A stretch of 64,000 bases of DNA from Leptotrichia sp. oral taxon 221 (GCF_018128245.1 NZ_CP072378.1:1488001-1552000); one strand, 5' to 3'. Counted from the stretch's first letter, positions 9,701-17,551 are shown. Notes: generated by a model from the letters alone, not told the origin. Program-made: numbers and translations.

Positions 9701-10806
9701 TGCATTTGCCAAGTTTCTAATGAAAATGCATTTGCCTTCCCGTGTAAATCTACTTCTATATTTTCCAACGAAGTTTTTCCAAATAAATGAAACGCTATTT
9801 GTCCCTCATGTTTTTTATTGTCTATTTGTTGAGTTACTGCTACACCATCATATACGGTATTATCACCATACATTCCAGATTTTCCAGCATTCCCTATATT
9901 TCCAGCAGCATGTACATAAATTTTCCCAAATGCATTATCACCATATTTATTAGTTCCATTACCTATATAAATTAAAACACCAGGTCTTTGATTAGTTACA
10001 TTTACACCCGTACTATTACCAAATCCTTGTGTATATCCTGTTCCTGGTTTATATCCGGCCCAAAACGTTTTTCCTGTATCATTTAAATTTCCTCTGTTCC
10101 AAAATCCATCATTAAAGGTAAAATCAGAAAATGGAGTAGTATTTGGTCTTGGCAATTCAGGATTTATTTCTGGAAGCTCTGGCTTTACGATAGCAATTTC
10201 CTTAGGTGCCCTAACACTAATATTTAAATTTGGAGTAGTCGGCGCCCCAATCTTAGGTAAATTAATATTCAAAGCTGTTTTTTGAATATCTTTAGGCTTA
10301 ACTGCAGCATCCACTGGTACCGCCGAAATTGGTTCAATAACTTTATTATTTAAAGCTGTTGTTCCATATTTCCCACCATCGAATGTTCCAAATTTACTAC
10401 TGGCGTCTCTTTTGTATTTAATATTTTCTGTTTTGTCTCCACGACCTTTGTATTTTCCTTGCCAGTCGTTGTAGAAGAAATTCATTCCATATTGCCAGTT
10501 ACTCCAAGGCGATTTTACTGCTTGGTCACCTTGTTCCATTAACTGAATCAATTCTAAATTGTAATTTTTTACTAATTTGTCGTTTTCTGATTTGACTTTT
10601 TTAAATTCTTGTCGCATATCGCCTATTGAAGTCGATATTTCTTGTCTTTTAGTTTGAATTGCTTTATCTGTCGGTGTTACATCAGAAAAACCTAGTATTC
10701 CGCATAACAAAAATACGAACAACATTTGTTCTGTATATTTAAAATCTTTACATCTCTTTGCAAAAGCTTTTAAATCTTTCGACAATTTTCTTAGGTCATT
10801 AGTCAT
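3790..10806 (-). CDS. Giant autotransporter 1 (type V secretion, adhesin-like)
   Basis: A 2338-residue surface protein. Residues 1-45 form the conserved leader found on Leptotrichia/Fusobacterium autotransporters: a basic segment, then the hydrophobic LFVFLLCGILGFSDV acting as signal. Residues about 50-95 are a predicted coiled coil, followed by a conserved WSNWQYGMNFFYNDW block. The passenger (about 200-1950) is a Gly/Asn/Thr-rich array of short beta-helix-like repeats (patterns such as GIYANN, NNGTITVG, VGMYAVGSGS). The last roughly 280 residues are an autotransporter beta-barrel (PF03797 type) ending in the aromatic residue expected for BAM recognition. The barrel and leader are closely similar to the second autotransporter at 26339, but the passengers differ. 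The function is probably adhesion or aggregation, which is inferred. The start has AATGGGGTGATATGTA upstream as ribosome-binding site. Confidence 0.93.
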   Translation of the reverse strand: MTNDLRKLSKDLKAFAKRCKDFKYTEQMLFVFLLCGILGFSDVTPTDKAIQTKRQEISTSIGDMRQEFKKVKSENDKLVKNYNLELIQLMEQGDQAVKSPWSNWQYGMNFFYNDWQGKYKGRGDKTENIKYKRDASSKFGTFDGGKYGTTALNNKVIEPISAVPVDAAVKPKDIQKTALNINLPKIGAPTTPNLNISVRAPKEIAIVKPELPEINPELPRPNTTPFSDFTFNDGFWNRGNLNDTGKTFWAGYKPGTGYTQGFGNSTGVNVTNQRPGVLIYIGNGTNKYGDNAFGKIYVHAAGNIGNAGKSGMYGDNTVYDGVAVTQQIDNKKHEGQIAFHLFGKTSLENIEVDLHGKANAFSLETWQMHNWTFNNVDVKIKDDGTGIASENVIFNVYPSPYETTLGGFSNRNRGKFFGSVNADLTTKKNIVYSVIGNAGSFVIDTNHGIYNLEGSGNTFYSGLGYQANYGKMLGSTTGTTIGAQASSNGTGSGEANWKPYMNFDASKIRMTGDENIGLFFSDHVQTNTTPYSGGSRANWNKSVIGIYQGEINAGAVIGQNLQIDPTQSTQTTQGNTGNNHWVEKNVGVLAASGQRSGISAPNDLGATSGSTNGNDFSKDIIHSLQLNGANFTFGKYSKEGVMLVSKNGTQLDVLESGNEQKNITITQNVLTDYGKVSSTSTTTVPVASETNSNEAATGTIIALAQGKWSDSTGNMTSMSSTTTGALKNEKSVINIGTDVELSGKYHDFTNDGGSESYAIAYAALDDGIVNAKGKTTAHGYGSIIGYAKDGGTVNANLGDITAKSDSATTDQATLAYKYHNIGGYATNSTGNTSTTTVNLGTTGTTTQIYGLGGYADGENAVVNLNGTTNIDTGTKGALVTKNKGVINYSGGTITNKNNGTLGTSVNDHENVTPFYAETNGKIKFNGDTTIDMYDGVLITGEDSDYSSNVGGSEKYQGLQNVKVELKSDNVTIGSFSGKSLNWDSSSDASLTFQNALPGIAKFNNGGVSGGGIHLNGHTYKTILTNGTLNVTAPTVTLDSLSDKYNGITMANEVVTINNSTTVTGNVSATSIKGQGLSMGNLPSTQLPIGVTPSNTTSGFVNEGTINVTGGTAANGIAGMNVSYGTIKNGTAAGSAASVTIDNGAGIYGTNGSKLENYGTINVTGSGAGIAARGTDKNVKQNYGTDVQSPLTSNTIEIDNHGTLNVAGSSPIGIYADNNTRAARAKVVVKNDAQLTVGTDGVGIAVMASPVETGQTQNGAHVAGVDHGATSNEGGTITVTAIGTGSDIITGVNGKGIYAQNSDINLVGNYIIETPEKGIGIFASGNTNVTGTLEYKYNGSTTGTGMGIVYDQIGAATHTNNADVKLTNATNTTGGMVGVYTTAGSGNTLTNNGNITGSSTALEFGIVSDGADIVNNKTITLGNAASQTDANVGIYAKSNNKITNNDKVTVGDNAIGIYGYNVNNNKDIKAGDNGVAIYTQGTPLTTVDLNSGSTITVGKNQAVGVYAVGSGQNINANAGSSMTIGDNSFGIVNVGSGNTVTSNTTNPVTLGTDAVYIYQNDSTGHVFNYTPLTSTGDRNYGLYGNGTIENRGNINFSTGNGNVGIYSTGGIATNYANIKVGASNTAAKEYGVGMATGYYDDTPGSPTHGQTFNQGTVINRGTIEVSQPNTMGMYAVGSGSKAINYDTINLSGSNTIGMYIDRGATGENWGTIQTTASGLTSVKGIYVANGSYVKNYGTINIAASDPKSAGVWTDTQSVANVDDTATGVNPITGVSQTGTSTPRMKVVTADDMKEMGGITIKVPPRMTPPTVTDAQGNVIPIFKVDTDVAAPAPTTAIVTSPSGITSINLATSNLLNFPSASEATSMGMYVDTSGVNYTNPIQGLSNLTGLTDVNLFFGTEASRYTTARAIEVGDNILKPYNDALSGVVTAGTTLNVTSASLTWMAQPTKNAATGLLDKVYLVKIPYTLFAKKGDTQTYNFLASLEQKYGQEGVGTREKAIFDKINSLNGGEGHILAQAIDEMKGHQYSNIQQRTKETGDILSQEFNYLQDEWRNPTKDNNKIKMFGHRGEYNTDTAGVVDYTDNAYGVAYVHENETVKLGRKSGWYAGAVTNRFEFKDLGKSKETQTMIKAGLFKTVSPYNDHNGSLTWTIAGEAFAGVNNMTRRYWIVDDTFEAKSDYTTYGVALKNEIGKDFRTSERTSIRPYGALNLEYGRYSNIKEDGPMALEVKGNDYFSVQPELGVAFNYIQPVGVKSHFKASLTAAYTNELGEVNDVRNKARLKGTTADYYELRGDKEDRKGNGKFDLNIGFDNTRFGVTVNAGYDTKGENIRGGIGFRAIY

Positions 10807-11058
10807 TACATATCACCCCATTAAAAAAATTTGTAACTTCCTAAAACTACTCTTAAATTGTTATTATTAACTTTTTCTATTAGAACAATAAATTAAAATG
10901 AAAAAAGTTAAAGAAAAAAAGACAGTATTTATTTTTTAGTTTATTTTCCCGTAGAAAAATATAATAATTGAACTTAAAAAGCTAGTTTTATTGTAATAAA
11001 TTTTGTAAAAACATTTATTAATACAATAAAATTATATAGTTTAAGTTAGCTATACCTT
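10807..11058 (-). promoter_or_regulatory. Long 5' UTR of autotransporter 1
   Basis: About 250 nt between the predicted transcription start and the ATG, with no ORF. Segments are conserved with the 5' UTR of autotransporter 2 (31886-32131): a CAATTATTAT...TTCTA block, and further down a TTAACTTTTT...TTTAATTTAT block. This suggests a shared post-transcriptional element or a recent duplication. Confidence 0.5.
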
Positions 11059-11087
11059 AGTATAACATAAAAAAAAAAAAAAAACAA
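11059..11087 (-). promoter_or_regulatory. Autotransporter 1 promoter with homopolymeric T spacer
   Basis: On the minus strand: -35 TTGTTT (11082-11087), a 17-bp spacer made of 13 T then ATGT, and -10 TATACT (11059-11064) with a TG extension. The T tract totals 16 (plus-strand A run 11069-11084) and spans the end of the -35 into the spacer. Slippage in this tract would change the spacer from the optimal 17 bp, so the promoter is probably phase-variable (inference). Confidence 0.6.
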
Positions 11088-11167
11088 TTAATTAATTGAA
11101 AATTTTTCTTAATTTTATATTTAATAATTTTTACTGTTACAAATCTTCTGAAAGTATCTAAATATCA

Positions 11168-11197
11168 TTGACAACCGATTTATATTTTTGATAAAAT
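11168..11197 (+). promoter_or_regulatory. Sigma70-type promoter for the tandem ATPase genes
   Basis: Consensus -35 TTGACA (11168-11173), 18-bp spacer, and an extended -10 TGATAAAAT (-10 hexamer 11192-11197). A possible in-frame start at 11188 would lie inside this promoter, which supports choosing the ATG at 11227 for the gene. Confidence 0.7.
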
Positions 11198-11226
11198 TAA
11201 AAAAAGATATAAAAGGGAGGAGCATC

Positions 11227-12924
11227 ATGAAAACTAGGAAAAAACGGCTACCAATCGGTATTTCTGATTTCAAGGAAATCATTACAAAAAATTACTACTA
11301 TTTTGATAAAACAAAATTTATTGAAAATATTTTAGACGACGGCTCAAAAGTAAAATTATTTACTCGTCCAAGAAGATTTGGAAAAACGTTGAATATATCA
11401 ATGTTACGATATTTTTTTGATGTTAAAAACAAAGAGGAAAATAGAAAATTATTCGATGGATTAAATATTTCTAAAAGTGAATATTTTGAGGAGCAAGGGA
11501 ATTATCCAGTAATTTCGATTTCGTTTAGAAATTATGATGAAGAAAATTGGGAAAATGGATTTAAAACACTAAAAAAAGAAATCAAACGACTGTACAATCA
11601 ATTTCAATTCTTAAGAGAAAATTTGAATAACATTGATTCAAAAGATTTTGACGCGATTTGCTTAAAGGAAGATGAAGCAGAATGGCAAGAGGCTCTTTTG
11701 AATTTATCAAAATATTTGTACGAATATTACGGAAAGAAAGTCATACTCTTGATAGATGAATACGACCAACCGATAATAGATTCTTACATAAAGGGTTATT
11801 ACAACAAGGCAATTAGTTTTTTCAAAACATTTTATGGCTTAGTTTTAAAAGACAATGAATATCTTGAAATGGGGATTATGACTGGTATTTTGAGAGTTGC
11901 GAAAGAAAATATTTTTTCAGGGCTGAATAATTTGGAAGTTCACACGATTTTGGATAGTGAATTTACAGAATATTTTGGAATTATAGAAAATGAAGTGGAA
12001 GAATCTTTGAAAGATTTTGATTTAGAATATGAATTAAGTGACGTTCAGAGATGGTATAACGGGTATTTGTTTGGCGATACAAAAGTATACAATCCGTGGT
12101 CAATTATTAATTTTTTAAAGAAAGGAAAATTGAAGCCTTACTGGGTAAATACAAGTGGAAATGGCTTGATAAAATTATATTTACAAAAATTGAAACATGA
12201 AATTTTTGAGGATTTTTCAAAATTATTAAAAAAGGAAACGGTTTTAAAAAGAATTAATGACAATACGACCTTTGAAAATTTGGAAACTAACTTTGAAAAA
12301 AATATTTGGAATCTATTTTTTCACAGCGGATATTTAACTTTAGCAGAAGAATATGATACGATGAAAAAAAATGTAAATGTAAAAATTCCAAATAAAGAAA
12401 TTCTAGAAATGTTTTCTGAAATGTTTATTGAAATATATTTTAAAAATTCCGATAATTTTTTAGATATGACAGATGCCTTAAAAAATGGGGATATTGAAAA
12501 ATTTAAACTAGAATTAAATAAAATTTTACTAGAAAATACTGGAATTTTCGATGTCAGTGGAATTTACAAAGAACAGTTTTATCACGGACTTATGCTTGGA
12601 ATAATTTTGATTTTAAGAAACGAATATGAAATTATGTCAAATGGTTTTGCTGGAAAAGGCAGATATGATTTGCTTTTGAAACCTAAAAATATTTCAAATG
12701 GAAAAGAAGGCATTATTTTTGAATTAAAAATTTTAAAGAATTCAGAAAATTTAAATAGTGATAAAATTCATGAAAAACTTGAAAATGAATGTAAAATTGC
12801 ATTAAAGCAAATTGAAGAAAAAGAATATGTTTCAGTACTAAAAAATGCTGGGGTTGAGAAAATTTTAAAAATTGGAATTGCATTTTTTGGGAAAGAATTT
12901 GAGATAAAGTATGAAAGAGAATAA
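11227..12924 (+). CDS. AAA-ATPase-like / PD-(D/E)XK nuclease-like protein, copy 1
   Basis: A 565-residue protein of the family combining an N-terminal AAA-ATPase-like domain (PF09820) with a C-terminal PD-(D/E)XK nuclease-like domain (PF08011/DUF1703). The start is chosen for its ribosome-binding site (AAAGGGAGGAG) and for being downstream of the promoter. Residues 1-60 carry RLPIGISDFKEII, the YYFDKT block and a P-loop-like TRPRRFGKTLN. VILLIDEYDQPI is the Walker B-like segment. Near residue 499 the motif FELK, preceded by a YDLLL Asp, gives a nuclease-fold signature. The function of this family is not established; it is multi-copy in many anaerobes. The gene is followed 34 bp later by a close paralogue, likely co-transcribed. 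Confidence 0.88.
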   Translation: MKTRKKRLPIGISDFKEIITKNYYYFDKTKFIENILDDGSKVKLFTRPRRFGKTLNISMLRYFFDVKNKEENRKLFDGLNISKSEYFEEQGNYPVISISFRNYDEENWENGFKTLKKEIKRLYNQFQFLRENLNNIDSKDFDAICLKEDEAEWQEALLNLSKYLYEYYGKKVILLIDEYDQPIIDSYIKGYYNKAISFFKTFYGLVLKDNEYLEMGIMTGILRVAKENIFSGLNNLEVHTILDSEFTEYFGIIENEVEESLKDFDLEYELSDVQRWYNGYLFGDTKVYNPWSIINFLKKGKLKPYWVNTSGNGLIKLYLQKLKHEIFEDFSKLLKKETVLKRINDNTTFENLETNFEKNIWNLFFHSGYLTLAEEYDTMKKNVNVKIPNKEILEMFSEMFIEIYFKNSDNFLDMTDALKNGDIEKFKLELNKILLENTGIFDVSGIYKEQFYHGLMLGIILILRNEYEIMSNGFAGKGRYDLLLKPKNISNGKEGIIFELKILKNSENLNSDKIHEKLENECKIALKQIEEKEYVSVLKNAGVEKILKIGIAFFGKEFEIKYERE

Positions 12925-12958
12925 TTAAAGTAAAATTATAAAAAAAGGGAGGATTATT

Positions 12959-14656
12959 ATGAAGATTAGAAAAAAACGACTACCAATCGGTGTATCTGAT
13001 TTCAAGGAAATCATTACAAAAAACTACTACTACTTCGATAAAACAAAATTTATTGAAAATATTTTAGACGATGGCTCAAAAGTAAAATTATTTACTCGTC
13101 CAAGAAGATTTGGAAAAACGTTGAATATATCAATGTTACGATATTTTTTTGATGTTAAAAACAAAGAAGAAAACAGAACGTTATTTGAAGGTTTGAATAT
13201 TTCTAAAAGTGAATATTTTTCAGAACAAGGGAATTATCCAGTAATTTCGATTTCGTTTAGAAATTATGATGAAGAAAATTGGGAAAATGGATTTAAAAGC
13301 ATTAAAAGTGTTATAAAGCGATTGTATGGAGACTACAAATTTTTGACAGAAAAAATGGATGATATTGAAACTGAAGAATTTAATTCTGTTCGACGAGGTC
13401 TTGATTCAGTCGAATGGGAAATAACTCTCCTTAATTTATCAAAATATTTGTATGAATATTACGGAAGGAAAGTTATAATTTTAATTGATGAATATGACCA
13501 ACCGATAATAGATTCTTACATAAAAGGCTATTACGACAAAGCAATTAGTTTTTTCAAAAGTTTTTATGGTTTGGTTTTGAAAGACAATGAATATCTTGAA
13601 ATGGGGATTATGACGGGTATTTTAAGAGTTGCGAAAGAGAATATTTTTTCAGGGTTGAATAATATAAAAGTTCATAGTATTCTTAATAAACGTTTTACAG
13701 AATATTTTGGAATTTTAGAAACTGAAGTGGAAGATGCTCTAAAAGATTTTGGATTAGAATACGATTTATTAGATGTTCAAAAATGGTACAACGGATATTT
13801 ATTTGGCGATACAAAAGTGTATAATCCGTGGTCTATTATTAATTTTTTGGACGAAAAAAGACTCGGAGCTTATTGGGTAAATACAAGTGGAAATGGCTTA
13901 ATTCATCTATATTTACAAAAATTGAAAGATGAAATTTTTGAAGATTTTTCAAAATTGTTGAATAAAGAAGAAATTTTTGAAACGATTAATGACAGCATGA
14001 CTTTTGGAAATCTAGAAGCTGATTTTGAGAAAAATATTTGGAATCTATTTTTTCATAGCGGTTATTTGACTTTAGCCAAAGAATACGATGAAATTAATGA
14101 AGAAGTCTACTTAAAAATTCCAAATGAAGAAATTTTAAAAATGTTTTCAAAAATGTTTATTGATGTTTATTTTGGAAACTCTAATAATTTTTCAAAATTT
14201 GCAAATGCATTAAAAAATGGAGATATCGAAAAATTTAAGTTTGAATTAAATAAAATTTTACTCGAAAATACAGGTATTTTCGATGTCAGCGGAACTTACA
14301 AAGAGCAATTTTATCATGGACTTATGCTTGGAATAATTTTGATTTTAAGAAACGAATATGAAATTACATCGAATGGCTTTGCTGGAAAAGGTAGATATGA
14401 TCTACTTTTGAAACCTAAAAATATTTCAAATGGAAAAGAAGGCATTATTTTTGAATTAAAAATTTTAAAGAATTCAGAAAATTTAAATAGCGATAAAATT
14501 CATGAAAAACTTGAAAATGAATGTAAAATCGCATTAAAGCAAATTGAAGAAAAAGAATATGTTTCAGTACTAAAAAACGCTGGAATTGAGAAAGTTTTAA
14601 AAATTGGGATTGCGTTTTTTGGGAAAGAATTTGAGGTAAAGTTTGAGAGAGAATGA
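12959..14656 (+). CDS. AAA-ATPase-like / PD-(D/E)XK nuclease-like protein, copy 2
   Basis: A 565-residue tandem paralogue of the preceding gene with the same length and domain order: P-loop-like TRPRRFGKTLN near residue 50, Walker B-like IILIDEYDQPI, and C-terminal FELK. The first 65 and the last 125 residues are almost identical to copy 1, while the middle (about residues 100-140 and 260-420) has diverged. That pattern suggests either gene conversion at the ends or selection for change in the middle. A GGGAGGATTATT Shine-Dalgarno precedes the ATG. Transcription probably stops at the hairpin 14704-14749. The family's biological role is unknown; defence or element-associated roles are speculative. 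Confidence 0.88.
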   Translation: MKIRKKRLPIGVSDFKEIITKNYYYFDKTKFIENILDDGSKVKLFTRPRRFGKTLNISMLRYFFDVKNKEENRTLFEGLNISKSEYFSEQGNYPVISISFRNYDEENWENGFKSIKSVIKRLYGDYKFLTEKMDDIETEEFNSVRRGLDSVEWEITLLNLSKYLYEYYGRKVIILIDEYDQPIIDSYIKGYYDKAISFFKSFYGLVLKDNEYLEMGIMTGILRVAKENIFSGLNNIKVHSILNKRFTEYFGILETEVEDALKDFGLEYDLLDVQKWYNGYLFGDTKVYNPWSIINFLDEKRLGAYWVNTSGNGLIHLYLQKLKDEIFEDFSKLLNKEEIFETINDSMTFGNLEADFEKNIWNLFFHSGYLTLAKEYDEINEEVYLKIPNEEILKMFSKMFIDVYFGNSNNFSKFANALKNGDIEKFKFELNKILLENTGIFDVSGTYKEQFYHGLMLGIILILRNEYEITSNGFAGKGRYDLLLKPKNISNGKEGIIFELKILKNSENLNSDKIHEKLENECKIALKQIEEKEYVSVLKNAGIEKVLKIGIAFFGKEFEVKFERE

Positions 14657-14676
14657 TTAATGAATAAAAAATATCA

Positions 14677-15405
14677 TTATTCTTTCATCTCAAAAATTTT
14701 CAAAAAAATACGTCTTTTATGTAAAAACATAAATATTAGACGTATTTTTAATTTTCTATAATATGGAATGAAACTTGGTTTTGTATCTTTTTCTCTATTT
14801 CCAAAAATTTTTTTATGAACAAATTTTGCAATAAAATATGAAAGAATAATGCTTGTAACAACATCAGTTGTCCAGTGACGCAACAAATAAATACGGCTTA
14901 TTCCTACTAAAATTCCTAAGACAAATAACGGTATTTTTATTGCTTTACTTTTTATGATAAAAGATAAAATCCAAATTGTTCCCCAAATAGTGATTGTGTG
15001 TCCTGATGGAAAAGATACATAACTTCCTTTCCAATATGAAGTATTTTTAATCAAAGTCATAATTCCATAAAACTTATCAGGATTTACAGTTATCGACGGT
15101 CTTGCTCTTGCGAATAGAACTTTCATTACATTCACTGTAATTTGAGTAGAAAGCAAAGTAAAAATTACTGCTAAAATATATTTTTTTAAATAATTATATT
15201 TCTTTTTATTGATTAAAAAGAATGATAGCAATACAACTGTAAGCAACAATTCAAAATATCCTTCTCCAAATTTAGTAATAAAACGAAAAAATTTTTCAGT
15301 AATTTCTGAATGGCGAAAAATACTTGACTCTGAAGTATATGATAAATGTTTAAAAAAGAACTTATCTACAGAAAAAATATAATTTGTTAATTTCAATTGT
15401 ATCAC
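14677..15405 (-). CDS. PAP2-family membrane phosphatase
   Basis: A 242-residue multi-pass membrane protein with the three-part PAP2 lipid phosphatase signature: KVLFARARP (KxxxxxxRP), FPSGH, and SRIYLLRHWTTD (SRxxxxxHxxxD). Such enzymes dephosphorylate lipid phosphates such as undecaprenyl pyrophosphate or phosphatidylglycerol phosphate; the substrate here is undetermined. The predicted start is GTG at 15405 with GAAGGAGAA very close upstream, so a nearby alternative start is possible. The last 25 residues are unusually basic and are encoded by DNA that also forms a terminator hairpin (14704-14749). The gene is divergent from the two-component system and convergent with the ATPase pair. Confidence 0.85.
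   Translation of the reverse strand: MIQLKLTNYIFSVDKFFFKHLSYTSESSIFRHSEITEKFFRFITKFGEGYFELLLTVVLLSFFLINKKKYNYLKKYILAVIFTLLSTQITVNVMKVLFARARPSITVNPDKFYGIMTLIKNTSYWKGSYVSFPSGHTITIWGTIWILSFIIKSKAIKIPLFVLGILVGISRIYLLRHWTTDVVTSIILSYFIAKFVHKKIFGNREKDTKPSFIPYYRKLKIRLIFMFLHKRRIFLKIFEMKE
14704..14749. terminator. Bidirectional terminator inside the PAP2 3' end
   Basis: A perfect 12-bp stem (AAAAATACGTCT with AGACGTATTTTT) with an inner TATG/CATA pair. It gives a T-run on the plus strand for the ATPase genes and also a T-run on the minus strand. It lies wholly within the coding sequence of the convergent PAP2 gene. Confidence 0.7.
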
Positions 15406-15479
15406 TTCTCCTTCTTTGTATTTATAAAAAAATTATTAGTTTATTTGATTTATATCTTTTTATTTTTCCAAAATTAGGA

Positions 15480-15485
15480 TATAAT
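15480..15485 (+). promoter_or_regulatory. Possible -10 of the two-component operon
   Basis: A perfect TATAAT preceded by GGA, 92 bp before the response regulator start. The -35 region is poor, so this is tentative. Nothing else is recognised between 15406 and 15577 apart from the ribosome-binding site AGAAAGG. Confidence 0.35.
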
Positions 15486-15577
15486 ATTTTTAATATAGCT
15501 TATAATACCATAAAAAATAAATTTTTAAATGAATTTAAACTGAATAAATTTTTAGAAAGGAAAAAAATAAAAGAATA

Positions 15578-16225
15578 ATGGGGAAAATATTAGTTGTTGA
15601 AGATGATAAAAAAATATCAAGAATTTTAAAATTGCAGTTGGAGCGTAAAAATCATGAAATTACGATAATCGAAAATGGAATTGATGCTTTGAATGAAATT
15701 GATAACAAGAGGGATTTTTATGATTTGATGCTTTTGGATTTGGGGCTTCCTTTGATGGAAGGGAATGATGTCTGTAAAAACGTTAGAAAAATATCTAAAG
15801 TTCCAATAATCGTTGTTTCTGCGAAAAATAACATTGAAGAAAAAGTTGATTTACTGAAATCTGGAGCAAGTGATTATGTTACGAAACCTTTTGATTTTCT
15901 TGAGCTTGAAGCAAGAATTGATATAAATATTAGAAAAAATAAAATTTCTGAAATCGTTTATAAAACTTTAAGATTAAATTCAGAAAATTATTCTGTTTAT
16001 TTGGAAGAAATGCCTATTTTATTGACAAAAACGGAATTTGAACTGGTTAAACTTTTGATTGAAAATAAAGAAGAAATCGTTTCACGAGATAAAATTGTTG
16101 AAAAAATATGGGATTGGGAAGCAAGTGACAATCTGCTTGACAGTACGATTAAAAAAATCAGAAAAAAATTAGGAAAAGAAAAAATTAAAACTGTGAGAGG
16201 AATTGGATACATTTTAAAAATATGA
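15578..16225 (+). CDS. OmpR/PhoB-family response regulator
   Basis: A 215-residue DNA-binding regulator. The receiver domain (residues 1-115) has the acidic pair at 9-10, the phospho-acceptor Asp54 in LLDLGLP, and the conserved Lys104 in DYVTKPFDF. The C-terminal winged helix (about 125-215) has the typical LTKTEFELVKLL, DSTIKKIRKKLG and VRGIGYIL blocks. Its stop overlaps the start of the histidine kinase gene by 4 bp (ATGA), so the two are translationally coupled and form a cognate pair. The stimulus and regulon are not evident. The divergent PAP2 gene is a possible target, by position only. Confidence 0.95.
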   Translation: MGKILVVEDDKKISRILKLQLERKNHEITIIENGIDALNEIDNKRDFYDLMLLDLGLPLMEGNDVCKNVRKISKVPIIVVSAKNNIEEKVDLLKSGASDYVTKPFDFLELEARIDINIRKNKISEIVYKTLRLNSENYSVYLEEMPILLTKTEFELVKLLIENKEEIVSRDKIVEKIWDWEASDNLLDSTIKKIRKKLGKEKIKTVRGIGYILKI

Positions 16226-17535
16226 AAAAAATAAAATCAAAAAAAATAAAAGATGAAATAATTTTTGCAAATACAATAAGTCTAGCTTTTATTTCATTTA
16301 TAATCATTTTAGGAATGACTATATTTTTAGTTCATAAAGCTGTTGAAGCCGAAACTGAGGAAATGGACAAGCTAGTTTTACCCACTATCAAAAAATTAAA
16401 TAATGTTACAACTGATAAATTGAAAGAAACTTATAAAAATTACGATTATGCAGACAAACAATATATTTCTCTTGCAGTTGAAAAAAATGGGAATTTCATT
16501 TATTTAACGGACGACGAAAATCGTTCGGATTTTAAAAAGATTGAAGCGAATAAACTTGAAACAAAATGGGACAGATTTGTCTACAAAAGAATTTACACTG
16601 TGAACAATACAAAATATTATGCAATAAGAAATTTTAAATTTATGGAAGCACACGAAATTTTGTATGTTATGCTTTTAATGTTTGTTTTAATTACAATTTC
16701 GATTATCGTAATTTCCAAAATTGTAGCCGAAAATGTATTAAACCCTTTAACAAATATAATTTCTCAAAGTATAGAAATGAGGAATCACAATATCGACGCT
16801 CAATTGACAAAGACAAGAGATGACGAAATTGGAGAATTAATTGATGTTTTGAATGAAACTTTTAAGAAAAAAGAGGAAATTATCAAAAGTCAAAAAACAT
16901 TTTCTTCTGATGTATCACATGAATTGAAAACCCCACTCTCCATACTGAAAGGATACTTGGATGTTTTAAAATGGGGAAAAGATGACGAAAAATTGTTAGA
17001 AGAAGCTATTGAAAACATGGATATCGAAATAAAAAATATTGAAAGAATTATAAATACGCTATTTTTAAGTTCCAATCTTGAAAAAATTACTATTAAAAAA
17101 GAAATTATCAATGTAAAACAACTTTTTGAAAAAATAAAAAAAGATTATGAACTTTTGAATATCGAAAGAGAAATTTTAGTAAAATCTGATGATAATGTTA
17201 ACATTTTTGTTGATAAAAACTTAATTTCAGAAGTTTTGCGTGGATTGATTGACAATAGTATAAAATATTCTAATGGAAATATTGAATTAATTGCCAAAGA
17301 AAGTGAAATAATCAAAATTATCGTAAGAAATTACGGAGAAGGAATTCCTGAAGAAGAAAAGAAAAAAATATTTAATCGTAATTTTCAAGGAAAAAATGCA
17401 AAAAAAGGAGCAGGACTTGGACTTTCTATTATACGAGATATTATTTTGCTAAATGATGGAGAAATTTATTTGGAAAATAGAAAAGACGGAGTTAATGTGA
17501 GAATGGAATTTAAAAAAGTTGAAATTGAAGAATAA
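16222..17535 (+). CDS. Sensor histidine kinase
   Basis: A 437-residue membrane kinase. A first transmembrane helix (about 15-40) and a second (about 146-170) bracket a roughly 105-residue extracytoplasmic sensor. A HAMP linker follows (NPLTNIISQSIEMRN to DEIGELIDVL). The HisKA domain carries the phospho-acceptor His233 in SSDVSHELKTPLS, and the ATPase domain shows the N box (GLIDNSIKYS), GEGIPEE and GAGLGLSI. All catalytic motifs are intact. It overlaps the response regulator by 4 bp. The sensor domain has no recognised ligand fold, so the signal is unknown. Confidence 0.95.
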   Translation: MKKIKSKKIKDEIIFANTISLAFISFIIILGMTIFLVHKAVEAETEEMDKLVLPTIKKLNNVTTDKLKETYKNYDYADKQYISLAVEKNGNFIYLTDDENRSDFKKIEANKLETKWDRFVYKRIYTVNNTKYYAIRNFKFMEAHEILYVMLLMFVLITISIIVISKIVAENVLNPLTNIISQSIEMRNHNIDAQLTKTRDDEIGELIDVLNETFKKKEEIIKSQKTFSSDVSHELKTPLSILKGYLDVLKWGKDDEKLLEEAIENMDIEIKNIERIINTLFLSSNLEKITIKKEIINVKQLFEKIKKDYELLNIEREILVKSDDNVNIFVDKNLISEVLRGLIDNSIKYSNGNIELIAKESEIIKIIVRNYGEGIPEEEKKKIFNRNFQGKNAKKGAGLGLSIIRDIILLNDGEIYLENRKDGVNVRMEFKKVEIEE

Positions 17536-17551
17536 AAATAACAAAAAAAAA

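Noticed and set aside
15384-15578. 64-residue frame ahead of the response regulator
   Set aside because: It has no ribosome-binding site, overlaps the divergent promoter region and the PAP2 start, and resembles nothing.
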